A program made the position numbers and the translations under genes. Source: Amycolatopsis sp. 2-15 (lineage in GTDB: Bacteria; Actinomycetota; Actinomycetes; Mycobacteriales; Pseudonocardiaceae). From it: a stretch of DNA of 64,000 nt. Below the pieces are notes generated by a model. That model ran no database searches. It had not been told where the DNA came from and worked only from the letters and a program-made list of their open reading frames with translations. The first letter of the stretch is position 1. Each line of letters starts with the position of its first letter. Of this stretch, positions 36,702 to 44,940 are shown piece by piece. The stretch covers positions 2,862,001-2,926,000 of the forward strand of contig NZ_CP127294.1 of the NCBI RefSeq assembly GCF_030285625.1, read 5' to 3'.

Positions 36702-38399
36702 GTGCAAAGACCCAGACTGCTTCTCGCCGTGTTGGCGGTACCCCTGCTCGGTGTGGCCGCTTTCGTGCCGGTCGCGTCGGCGGGGGTGTCCGGCCCGGTC
36801 ACGGAGTTCACGGTGCTGGCGCGTTCGGACGTCGGCGCCGCCGTGGCCGCGGTCGAGGCCGCCGGCGGGACGGTGGTGGCCCGCAACGACGCCGTCGGCC
36901 TGATCACGGCTTCGGCGCCGGCTGCGGGCTTCGTGGCGCGGGTGTCGTCCAGCGGCGCGGTGTTCGGCGCGGCCCGGTCGAAGGCGATCGGGTCGGCGCC
37001 GCGCGACGGCAAGAAGGTGAAGCGCGACGCGGTCGAGAAGGAGGGCCGGGGGAAGGCTTCGGGTGCTGGTTCGGGTCCGTCGGGGACTGATCCGCTGGAC
37101 GATCAGCTCTGGGGCCTGAAGTCCACCCGGTCGGACCTCGCGCGCACCGTGCAGCCCGGCGACAAGCGCGTGAAGGTCGGCATCATCGACACCGGCGTCG
37201 ACGCCGGTCACCCGGACATCGCGCCGAACTTCGACCGGGCCGACTCGCGCAACTTCACGCGGGACATCGTCGCGGACGTCAACGGCGCCGTGGTGGACGG
37301 CCCGTGTGAGTACCGCGGCTGCGTCGACCCCGTGGACCACGACGACAACGGCCACGGCACCCACGTCGCCGGCACGATCGGCGCGGCGGTGAACGGCTTC
37401 GGTGTCTCGGGTGTGGCGCCGGGCGTCTCGCTGGTCAACATCCGCGCCGGCCAGGACTCCGGCTTCTTCTTCCTGCAGCCGACCGTCGACGCGCTGACCT
37501 ACGCCGGCGACGCGGGCATCGACGTGGTCAACATGAGCTTCTACACCGACCCGTGGCTCTACAACTGCCGCGCGAACCCGGCCGACTCGGCGGAGGAGCA
37601 GGCCGAGCAGCGCACCGTCATCGAGGCCACCACGCGGGCGCTGAACTACGCTCACCGCAAGGGCGTGTCGATGGTCGTCGCGTTGGGCAACGAACACACG
37701 GACCTCGGCGCGCCGCTGCCGGACGCGACCAGTCCGGACTATCCGAGCAGCTCGGCGCACCCGCGCCAGATCGACAACGCTTCGTGCTTCAACCTCCCGA
37801 CGGAAGGCCCGCACACGATCGGTGTCGGCGCTTTCGGCCCTTCGCAGGCGAAGGCGGACTATTCCAATTACGGGACCGAGCAGATCTCGGTTTCCGCGCC
37901 GGGCGGGTATTACCGGGACGGGTTCGGGACGCCTTGGTTCCAGAAGGTGGAGAACGAGATCCTGTCGGCATACCCGCGCAATGTGGCGGTGGCCGAGGGG
38001 AACGTCGATGCCACCGGGAACGTGACTCCGGCTGGGGTCGCGGCGGGTGTGCAGAAGGCCGTCGCTCGTGACGGCCGGGTCGGGTACTACCAGTGGCTGC
38101 AGGGGACTTCGATGGCCACGCCGCACGCTGCCGGTGTGGCGGCGTTGATCGTTTCGGAGTACGGGAAGAAGTCGGGTTCCGGTTTCGGGATGGACCCGGA
38201 TGCCGTGCAGCGCGTTCTGGAGGGGACGGCTTCGCCGGTCGCTTGCCCCGTGCCGCGGACGGTGGACTACCTGGACGAGGGCCGGGACGAGTCGTTCACG
38301 GCTACTTGTACGGGGAATGCCGCGTTCAACGGGTTTTACGGGCATGGCGCGGTAGATGCTTATGCGGCGGTGACGCGTGGGGCGAACTATGTGAAGTAG
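36702..38399 (+). CDS. Secreted subtilisin-like serine protease (S8)
   Basis: A 565-residue secreted protease. The signal peptide is residues 1-28 (LLLAVLAVPLLGVAAFVPVASA), followed by an inhibitor-like propeptide to about residue 105 and a lysine-rich linker. The catalytic triad is complete: D163 in IIDTGVDAGHPDI, H218 in NGHGTHVAGTIGA and S470 in GTSMATPHAAGVAAL. Cysteine pairs in the catalytic domain suggest disulfides. GTG 36702 follows GGAGGA. No membrane anchor is seen. Placement after a peptide importer suggests protein scavenging: extracellular proteolysis followed by peptide uptake (inference). Confidence 0.93.
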   Translation: MQRPRLLLAVLAVPLLGVAAFVPVASAGVSGPVTEFTVLARSDVGAAVAAVEAAGGTVVARNDAVGLITASAPAAGFVARVSSSGAVFGAARSKAIGSAPRDGKKVKRDAVEKEGRGKASGAGSGPSGTDPLDDQLWGLKSTRSDLARTVQPGDKRVKVGIIDTGVDAGHPDIAPNFDRADSRNFTRDIVADVNGAVVDGPCEYRGCVDPVDHDDNGHGTHVAGTIGAAVNGFGVSGVAPGVSLVNIRAGQDSGFFFLQPTVDALTYAGDAGIDVVNMSFYTDPWLYNCRANPADSAEEQAEQRTVIEATTRALNYAHRKGVSMVVALGNEHTDLGAPLPDATSPDYPSSSAHPRQIDNASCFNLPTEGPHTIGVGAFGPSQAKADYSNYGTEQISVSAPGGYYRDGFGTPWFQKVENEILSAYPRNVAVAEGNVDATGNVTPAGVAAGVQKAVARDGRVGYYQWLQGTSMATPHAAGVAALIVSEYGKKSGSGFGMDPDAVQRVLEGTASPVACPVPRTVDYLDEGRDESFTATCTGNAAFNGFYGHGAVDAYAAVTRGANYVK

Positions 38400-38417
38400 T
38401 AGTTCTCGGCCGGCGCG

Positions 38418-38496
38418 CCCCAAAGTGGCGTTGGTTGCGTTGAGCGCACCCAATGTGGCGTTCGGTGCGTTCAACGCACCGAACGCCACATTGGGG
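38418..38496. repeat. Palindromic intergenic repeat, copy 1
   Basis: An element of about 79 bp made of two related 30-bp units beginning CCC[AC]A[AT]GTGGCGTT and an inverted half-unit. 38449-38471 and 38473-38495 form a perfect 23-bp hairpin around one base. It begins 19 bases after the protease stop and could end that transcript. A second copy lies at 39582-39659, in the same orientation, on the other side of the gene at 38566. Confidence 0.85.
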
Positions 38497-38565
38497 CGCG
38501 AGGGTTCAGGGCCTCGAACGAGTGGAATTAGCTGGAAATGGTCGCGAGTGGACCGTTGGTGACGG

Positions 38566-39555
38566 GTGCGGCTCGATCTCTCGGCATTAGTGCGTCAACC
38601 TGGGCTGATGCGGCGTGGACGTTGGCATCCGGTGATGGCCGGGCGGAACAGTGACGAGATAGTGGTTCGAGTTGCGGCCCTCGAGGCAACGGGGATGAGT
38701 CGGAGCAGCATCTATCGGCGTTGTCTGCCCGGCGGGCCTTGGCGGTGGGTGCTGCCGGGCATCGTGTTGCTGTTGCCGACAGACCCAACGGACGAGCAAC
38801 GTATCGGTGCGGCCCTCCTGCGTGGTGGGCCGGACGCGATGCTGACAGGTCTCTGGGCCGCCAGGCGGCATGGTCTCCGCATGATGCCGGAGCCGAACGA
38901 CGTCCATATTCTCGTACCTGATCGCCGCGAGATCACGAGTGCGGGTTTCGCGCTGGTCGAGCGCTCGACCAGGCTTCCGTACCCCGTGATGCTGGGTGGT
39001 GTTCCAGCCGCGCCGGCGTACAGGGCCGTGCTTGATGCCGTGCGCAGGATGCGAAACTTCGAATCAGTCCAAGCGTTACTGGCCGAGGCCGTACAGCGGA
39101 AACGCTGCAGCTTGATTCAACTGGATCGAGAGCTCAGCCGAGGAAGCCAGCGTGGTTCGGCTATTCCTCGGCGCGCCTTGGCCACGCTCCTCGGTGGGGC
39201 GGAATCTGTGGCGGAGGCGGACGCGTGGGAGCTGTGGAAGAGCACCGGACTGCCAGATGCCGAGTGGAACGTCACCGTTTTCGACGAGCAGGGTGGATAT
39301 GTCGCCAAGCCAGATGCTTGGTGCGACGACATCGCCTTCGCGTGGGAAATCGACTCACGAGCGTGGCATGAGGAGTGGGACGGCTACGCGAACACGCTCG
39401 CGCGCAACGCACGCTATGCGGCAGCGGGGATCGTGGTGCTGCAGACGTTGCCAATGCGCCTGCGTACGGAGCCGGACCGCGTGGCCGCCGAACTTCGGGC
39501 GGCCTACGCGGCGGCCCGGAGCCGCCCCCGACCACCAGTTCAGCGCCGTCCGTGA
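38566..39555 (+). CDS. AbiEi-like protein with DUF559/Vsr-type nuclease domain
   Basis: A 329-residue protein. The first part (VAALEATGMSRSSIYRRCLPGGPWRWVLPGIVLLL, then RHGLR and VHILVPDRR) resembles the winged-helix and core of AbiEi-type proteins. The C-terminal part has the nuclease pattern D250...E261-x-D263 (KPDAWCDDIAFAWEIDSRAWH) and NARYAAAGIVVLQTLP, as in DUF559/Vsr-like endonucleases. Family members are common, mobile and uncharacterised in actinobacteria. Codon use is unusual for the window, with two rare TTA codons (38587, 39076). Palindromic repeats flank the gene. No toxin partner is adjacent. GTG 38566 is a tentative start; ATG 38608 is possible. Confidence 0.65.
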   Translation: MRLDLSALVRQPGLMRRGRWHPVMAGRNSDEIVVRVAALEATGMSRSSIYRRCLPGGPWRWVLPGIVLLLPTDPTDEQRIGAALLRGGPDAMLTGLWAARRHGLRMMPEPNDVHILVPDRREITSAGFALVERSTRLPYPVMLGGVPAAPAYRAVLDAVRRMRNFESVQALLAEAVQRKRCSLIQLDRELSRGSQRGSAIPRRALATLLGGAESVAEADAWELWKSTGLPDAEWNVTVFDEQGGYVAKPDAWCDDIAFAWEIDSRAWHEEWDGYANTLARNARYAAAGIVVLQTLPMRLRTEPDRVAAELRAAYAAARSRPRPPVQRRP

Positions 39556-39581
39556 CCGATCACGTGCCCGGCCCGGCGCGT

Positions 39582-39659
39582 CCCAATGTGGCGTTGGTTG
39601 CGTTGAGCGCACCCAATGTGGCGTTCGGTGCGTTGAGCACACCGAACGCCACATTGGGG
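39582..39659. repeat. Palindromic intergenic repeat, copy 2
   Basis: Same organisation and orientation as the copy at 38418-38496, with scattered differences. Arms 39612-39630 and 39640-39658 give a 19-bp perfect stem with a 9-base loop. It lies between the AbiEi-like gene and the LLM gene at 39717. Confidence 0.85.
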
Positions 39660-39716
39660 TGGTTTGTCGCGGAGCCGAGCGCTGCGGTGGCCGGCCGTTG
39701 GTTGCACACTGGCGGC

Positions 39717-40580
39717 ATGCGGATCGGTATCGGAATTCCCAACACGGTGCCCGGCACGAGTGGAGCGGTGGTGCTCGAGTGGGCGCGCCGGGCGGAGCGG
39801 CGCGGGTTTGCGTTCGTGTCCACGATCGGGCGCGTGGCGTACCCGTCGCTGGACTCGTTGACGGCGTTGGCCGGGGTGGCGGGGGCGACGAGCCGGATCG
39901 GGCTGGTCACCAATGCCGTGCTGGGGCCGACGTATCCGGACGCGGTGCTGGCGAAGGTGGCCGGCACCGTGGCGTCGCTGGCGGAAGGGCGGCTGACGCT
40001 CGGGCTCGGTGTGGGGGCGCGGGAGTCGGATTACCTGCCGGTGGAACGGGATTTCGCCGGACGCGGTGCCGCGTTCGATCGGCAGTTGAGCTACCTCAAG
40101 CGGGCGTGGCGGGGTGAAGCGGTGGCCGAAGGGGATTTCCCGGGCGAGAAAAGGGCCGTGGTGCCGGAGCCGCCGGGGATTCCGATTCTGATCGGTGGAC
40201 ACAGCAAACGGGCGGTGCGGCGGACGGTCGAGCACGCGGCCGGGTGGACGGGTGCCGGAGGTGGGCCGGCCAGGGCGGAGCCGACGGTGAAGGAGATCCG
40301 GGCCGCGTGGGCGAAAGCCGGCCGGGGCGATGAGCCGCGGTTGCTCGGGTTGGCGTACTTCTCGGCGACACAAGCCGAGAACGGCGACGATTACCTGCGT
40401 TCCTATTACGCCTACGCCGGAGACCACGCCGACACGATCGCCGACGGGGCTGTGCGGACGCCGGAGAAGATCAGGGCGATCGTGCGGGACTTCGAGGTGG
40501 CGGGGCTCAACGAGCTCACGTTCACGCCGACCGTCGCGGATCCGGACGAGGTCGACCGGCTGGCCGACCTCGTCCTCTAG
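39717..40580 (+). CDS. LLM-class oxidoreductase
   Basis: A 287-residue LLM-superfamily oxidoreductase, probably F420-dependent by its short length and its start MRIGIGIPNTVPG. Barrel motifs include VASLAEGRLTLGLGVGARESDY and IPILIGGHSKRAVRR. It is only distantly similar in character to the LLM gene at the beginning of the window. ATG 39717 starts the frame, 57 bases after the palindromic repeat. Substrate unknown. Confidence 0.85.
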   Translation: MRIGIGIPNTVPGTSGAVVLEWARRAERRGFAFVSTIGRVAYPSLDSLTALAGVAGATSRIGLVTNAVLGPTYPDAVLAKVAGTVASLAEGRLTLGLGVGARESDYLPVERDFAGRGAAFDRQLSYLKRAWRGEAVAEGDFPGEKRAVVPEPPGIPILIGGHSKRAVRRTVEHAAGWTGAGGGPARAEPTVKEIRAAWAKAGRGDEPRLLGLAYFSATQAENGDDYLRSYYAYAGDHADTIADGAVRTPEKIRAIVRDFEVAGLNELTFTPTVADPDEVDRLADLVL

Positions 40581-40599
40581 ACCGAAAGACCCGAAAGAA

Positions 40600-42084
40600 T
40601 TACCGGTTCGAAGCCGACTTCACGAACTTCCCCAGATCCTTCGACTGCTGGATGCGAGTCGGTTCGTGCACGTACATCATGTGCCCGGCCGGGTAGTACG
40701 CCGTCTCGATGTTTTCGCGCAGTTCGTCCGGGATCTGCAGGTGGGCGAGTACGTGCTCGGATGCGAAGTACGCCGTGGCGCCGTCGTAGTGGCCGAACGC
40801 GACGTGGACCTTCAGGTGCGGGTTGGCGCGCATGGCGGCGCTCACGGAGTCCACAACGGACACGAACCGGCCCTCGAAGTCCTTGTACGACCACGCCTTG
40901 AAGACATCGCCGGACAGGATTTCGTACGGCAGGTCGTTCTGGTACCCGAGCTCGGCGCGGATGTAGTGGTTGAAGCCCGCCGAGTAGGCGCCGATGATGC
41001 GCGAGATCGACGCGTCGTCGCTCATGTGCTCGCGGCCGCCGTCGACCTCCCACGTGGTGAAGCGGCCGTCCATGCGGCCGACGAGCAGGCCGCGGTCGCG
41101 CAGGAGCTCCGTGAAGAAGCGGACGTGCTCGATGCGCAGGTTGACGCGATCCACATAGGACTCTGAAAGGCCCGTCAGTGAAGCCAATGTGGCGACGGTC
41201 TCCGCTCGGTCCTGAGTGGACAGCCGCGCGCCGCGGGCCAGAGCCCACGGCAGTTCCTTCGACGCGAAGTCCTCGGCGTCGGCGAGTACGTCGTCGAGGG
41301 GACGGTCGCCGTGGAAGCCGTGGTAGTGCGCGATGGCCGCGTAGGTGGGTACGTAGAGCGAGTACGGCAGGTCGTTGCCCTCGTGGAAGCGCAGCGTGCC
41401 CATGTCGAGCACGGACGAGATGAGCAGCAGGCCGTTGAGGTACAGGCCGTAGCGGTCCTGCAGGTGCCCGGCCAGCGCGGCCGCGCGCAGCGTGCCGTAC
41501 GACTCGCCGGCCAGGAACTTCGGCGACAGCCACCGCTCGTTGCGCGAGACCCACAGCCGGATGATCTCGGCGACCGACTCGATGTCGCCCTGGAACCCGG
41601 TGTAGTCCTTGGACTCGCCGCCCTCGGTCACGCGCGAGTAGCCCGTGGAGACGGGGTCGATGAACACGAGGTCGCTGTGCTGGAGCAGGGTCTCGGTGTT
41701 GTCCTCGATGCCGTACGGCGGCGCGACCAGGTCGTCGACGTCACCCGAGAGCACCCGCCGCGGGCCCAGCAGGCCCATGTGCAGCCAGATGCTGGACGAG
41801 CCAGGGCCGCCGTTGAATGCGAACGTGACCGGGCGGGTGCCCGGCTCGGCGTCGTCGAGCGTGTAGGAGGTGAGGAAGACCTCGGCCTTGGGCTTGTGGC
41901 CCTCCGACTTCCCCTCCTTCAGCACCTCTTGCCGCAGCACCACGCGCCCGGCCTGCGCGGTGTAGGCCAGTTTGCGGCGTTTGACCGTGAGCGTGTGGTG
42001 CGTGGTCACGAGGTCGTCGACGGGCTCCGGCGGCTTCTCCGCGGTGGCCGGCTTTTCGGGGGTCTCTTCGGTGGTGTCCGACAT
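40600..42084 (-). CDS. Serine carboxypeptidase-like peptidase (S10)
   Basis: A 494-residue alpha/beta-hydrolase of peptidase family S10. The oxyanion segment FNGGPGSSSIWLHMGLLGPR and the nucleophile GESYGT are clear; the catalytic Asp and His lie in the C-terminal third (the His near AGHMMYVHEP). No signal peptide is visible, so it is predicted to be cytoplasmic, as are related bacterial S10 proteins. ATG 42084. It is divergent from the endonuclease V gene. Confidence 0.9.
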   Translation of the reverse strand: MSDTTEETPEKPATAEKPPEPVDDLVTTHHTLTVKRRKLAYTAQAGRVVLRQEVLKEGKSEGHKPKAEVFLTSYTLDDAEPGTRPVTFAFNGGPGSSSIWLHMGLLGPRRVLSGDVDDLVAPPYGIEDNTETLLQHSDLVFIDPVSTGYSRVTEGGESKDYTGFQGDIESVAEIIRLWVSRNERWLSPKFLAGESYGTLRAAALAGHLQDRYGLYLNGLLLISSVLDMGTLRFHEGNDLPYSLYVPTYAAIAHYHGFHGDRPLDDVLADAEDFASKELPWALARGARLSTQDRAETVATLASLTGLSESYVDRVNLRIEHVRFFTELLRDRGLLVGRMDGRFTTWEVDGGREHMSDDASISRIIGAYSAGFNHYIRAELGYQNDLPYEILSGDVFKAWSYKDFEGRFVSVVDSVSAAMRANPHLKVHVAFGHYDGATAYFASEHVLAHLQIPDELRENIETAYYPAGHMMYVHEPTRIQQSKDLGKFVKSASNR

Positions 42085-42124
42085 GGACCCAACCTAGCCA
42101 AACCGGCTGTGGAAAGCTGGCGGA

Positions 42125-42780
42125 ATGCGCTGGCCCGCCACGATTCCCGAGGCCCGCGAGGTCCAGGACGCGCTCCGCGGCCGCGTGGACCTCACCGACG
42201 CCTGCCCGGCACCGGCGACGGTGACCGGCCTCGACGTCGCCTACGACCCCGCCGGCACACGCATCGCCGCCGCCGCGGTGACGGTGGCCCTCGACGATCT
42301 GCGCGTGGTCGAGGAACGCGTGGTCACGGGCGAGGTCAGTTTCCCCTACGAGCCGGGCCTGTTCGCCTCCGCGAGCTGCCGCCGCTGCTCGACGCCATCG
42401 CCGCGCTCACGCACCCGCCGGAGGTGTTCGCCTGCGACGGCCACGGCCTCGCCCACCCGCGGCGCTTCGGGCTCGCGTGCCACCTCGGGGTGCTCACGGG
42501 GATCCCGGCGTTCGGCGTCGGCAAAACGCGGCTCGTCGGCACGCACGCGGAGCCCGGCCCGGAACCCGGCGACACCCCGTCGCCGCTGGACGGCGACGAG
42601 CAACTCGGTGCCGTCGTGCGCACGCGGCCTGGCGTGAAACCGGTTTACGTCTCCGCGGGCCACCTGATCAGCCTCGACCACGCCTGCCGGCTCACGCTCG
42701 CGTTGAGCCCGCGCTACCGCCTGCCCGAGACGACGCGCGCGGCCGACCACCTGTGCCGCGCGGCGCTGGCCGGCCGCTGA
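42125..42780 (+). pseudogene. nfi: Endonuclease V, split by a frameshift
   Basis: Endonuclease V nicks DNA next to deaminated bases such as inosine. The N-terminal part (ATG 42125; VTGLDVAYDP with the first catalytic Asp; FPYEPGLFA) and the C-terminal part (ELPPLLDAIAAL; VFACDGHGLAHPRRFGLACHLGV; FGVGKTRLVG) together give a normal-length protein of about 218 residues. They are in different frames. The family expects FAFREL, and one extra T or C at about 42368-42370 restores it. As read, translation after residue 82 is nonsense. The gene overlaps the downstream uracil-DNA glycosylase by one base, so the two form a base-deamination repair pair. Mutation and sequencing error cannot be told apart. 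Confidence 0.82.
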
Positions 42781-43466
42781 TGGACACCCTCGCCGAGCTC
42801 GACGCGGCGGTCACCGAGTGCCGCGCGTGCCCGCGGCTGGTGGCGTGGCGCGAGAAAGTGGCGGTCACGAAGCGGGCCGCCTACCTCGACGACGAGTACT
42901 GGGCCAAGCCCGTACCCGGCTTCGGGCCGGCGGATGCCGCGCTGGCCGTGGTGGGGCTCGCGCCCTCGGCGCACGGCGGCAACCGCACCGGGCGGATGTT
43001 CACCGGTGACCCGTCGGGGGATTTCCTGTTCCGCGTGCTGCACGAGCTGGGGCTGGCGTCGCAGCCGACGTCCACCGGCAAGCACGACGGCCTCACCCTC
43101 CGCGGCACCCGCCTCGTCTCGCCCGTCCGCTGCGCGCCACCCGAGAACAAACCCACGCCGGCCGAGCGCGACACCTGCCGCCACTGGCTCGCCGACGAGC
43201 TGAGGCTCCTGCGCCCGACTTTGAAGGCCGTCGTGGTGCTCGGCTCGTTCGGCTGGCAGGCGCTGCTGCCGGTGCTCGCCGACGCGGGATGGCCGGTGCC
43301 GTCGCCGAGGCCGGCGTTCGGGCACGGGACCGTCGTCGAGCTCGGTGACCTACAGCTGCATTGCTGCTACCACGTGTCACCCCGTAATGTCCGGACGGGC
43401 CGTGTGACTCACGCGATGGTGTGTGACGTGTTCGCCTCCGCGGCCAGGGCCGGAGGCCTCTTCTGA
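42780..43466 (+). CDS. Uracil-DNA glycosylase, family 5 (UDGb)
   Basis: A 228-residue glycosylase that removes uracil and other deaminated bases. Four cysteines (two in ECRACPRL, then PVRCAPPE and RDTCRHW) are the expected 4Fe-4S ligands, and GLAPSAHGGNRTGRMFTGDPSG is the UDGb active-site motif, lacking the polar catalytic residue of family 1. CCYHVSPRN is the C-terminal motif. The ATG overlaps the endonuclease V stop. Confidence 0.93.
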   Translation: MDTLAELDAAVTECRACPRLVAWREKVAVTKRAAYLDDEYWAKPVPGFGPADAALAVVGLAPSAHGGNRTGRMFTGDPSGDFLFRVLHELGLASQPTSTGKHDGLTLRGTRLVSPVRCAPPENKPTPAERDTCRHWLADELRLLRPTLKAVVVLGSFGWQALLPVLADAGWPVPSPRPAFGHGTVVELGDLQLHCCYHVSPRNVRTGRVTHAMVCDVFASAARAGGLF

Positions 43467-43550
43467 ATCGTTACCGCCTGCATGGCGACGCTGGTCACAG
43501 CGGGGCGGGGTACCCGAGCGATACGGCTCGGCAAGTGCGACTATGGAGTC

Positions 43551-44876
43551 ATGGCTGTTAAGTCGGAACCGACTCGGATCCTGATCCTCGGTGGTGGATA
43601 CGTCGGCCTGTACACCGCGTACGGGCTCCAGAAGATGCTGCGCGCCAACGAGGCCTCCGTGACCGTCGTTGACCCTCAGCCGCACATGACCTACGCGCCC
43701 TTCCTGCCCGAGGCGGCGGCCGGCGCGATCGAACCCCGTCACGTGGTGGTGCCCCTGCGCCGCGTGCTCAAGCGCTGCCACGTGCTCACCGCGCGCGTGA
43801 CGAAGATCGAGAACGACCGCAAGGCCGTCACGGTCGAGGCCGCCGACGGCCACATCGAGACGCTGAACTACGACGTGCTCGTGGTCGCGCTCGGCGCCGT
43901 CGCCCGCATCCTGCCGATCCCGGGCCTGGCGGAGCAGGGCATTGCCTTCAAGACCATCGGCGAGGCCATCTACCTGCGCAACCACATCATGACCAAGCTC
44001 GACGAGGCGGCCAGCACGCTCGACCCCGAGCTGCGCAAGCGCCTGCTGACCTTCACGGTCGTCGGCGGCGGCTTCGCCGGCATCGAGGCGCTGGCCGAGC
44101 TCGAGGACATGACCCGGTTCGCGGTCGAGAACTACTACCCGAACATCAAGCCCGCCGACATCCGCTGGGTGCTCGTCGAGGCCGCCGGGCGGATCCTGCC
44201 CGAGGTCCGCGAGACGCTCGGCGTCTACACGGTGCAGCAGCTGGAGAAGCGCGGCATCGAGGTCTACCTGTCGACGGCGGCCAAGTCGTTCGAAAACGGC
44301 CACGTCGTGCTCTCGGACGGCACCGAGTTCGACACCGACACGCTCATCTGGACGGCCGGCGTGAAGGCCAACCCGGTGCTCGCCGGCTCCGACCTGCCGC
44401 TCGACAAGCGCGGCCGGGTCGAAGCCACCGCCGCGATGCAGGTCGTCGGCCACCCCGAGGTGTGGACGGCGGGCGACAACGCCGCGATCCCCGACCTCTC
44501 GCGCACCGAGCAGGACCCGACGGCCACGTGCCCGCCCAACGCGCAGCACGCCGTGCGCCAGGCGACGCTGCTGTCCAAGAACATCATCAAGGTCCTGCGC
44601 GGCGGCCAGCCCAAGGACTACTTCCACAAGAACCTCGGTGCGGTCGCCAGCCTCGGCCTGCACAAGGGTGTCGCCGATGCGCTGAACCTGAAGATCAAGG
44701 GCTTCCCGGCCTGGCTCTTCCACCGCGCGTATCACCTCAAGGCGATGCCGACGTGGAACCGCAAGATCCGCATTCTGTTCGACTGGATGCTCGGCGGCCT
44801 GTTCCGCCGTGAGGTGATCTCGCTCGGGCAGATCAACAACCCGAAGGAAGAGTTCGCCCGGGTTTCGAAGGGCTGA
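43551..44876 (+). CDS. ndh: Type II NADH dehydrogenase
   Basis: A 441-residue non-proton-pumping NADH:quinone reductase. The FAD site is ILILGGGYVGLYTAYGLQ, the NADH site TFTVVGGGFAGIEALAEL, and AAGDNAAIPDL (here TAGDNAAIPDL) binds the second half of FAD. The C-terminal hydrophobic/amphipathic region (FPAWLFHRAYHLKAMPTWNRKIRILFDWMLGGLFRR) anchors it peripherally to the membrane. ATG 43551 follows GGAG. It feeds electrons into the quinone pool; a divergent second NDH-2-like protein is encoded at 54412. Confidence 0.94.
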   Translation: MAVKSEPTRILILGGGYVGLYTAYGLQKMLRANEASVTVVDPQPHMTYAPFLPEAAAGAIEPRHVVVPLRRVLKRCHVLTARVTKIENDRKAVTVEAADGHIETLNYDVLVVALGAVARILPIPGLAEQGIAFKTIGEAIYLRNHIMTKLDEAASTLDPELRKRLLTFTVVGGGFAGIEALAELEDMTRFAVENYYPNIKPADIRWVLVEAAGRILPEVRETLGVYTVQQLEKRGIEVYLSTAAKSFENGHVVLSDGTEFDTDTLIWTAGVKANPVLAGSDLPLDKRGRVEATAAMQVVGHPEVWTAGDNAAIPDLSRTEQDPTATCPPNAQHAVRQATLLSKNIIKVLRGGQPKDYFHKNLGAVASLGLHKGVADALNLKIKGFPAWLFHRAYHLKAMPTWNRKIRILFDWMLGGLFRREVISLGQINNPKEEFARVSKG

Positions 44877-44890
44877 GCCTGTTTTCCGCT

Positions 44891-44923
44891 GAAGCCGGAC
44901 CTCCTGCGGGGAGGTCCGGCTTC
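44891..44923. terminator. Bidirectional terminator between ndh and multicopper oxidase
   Basis: A perfect 14-bp stem (44891-44904 with 44910-44923) and a 5-base loop between convergent genes that stop at 44876 and 44941. It can serve both. Confidence 0.85.
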
Positions 44924-44940
44924 GGTCGTTTCGCAGGGTT

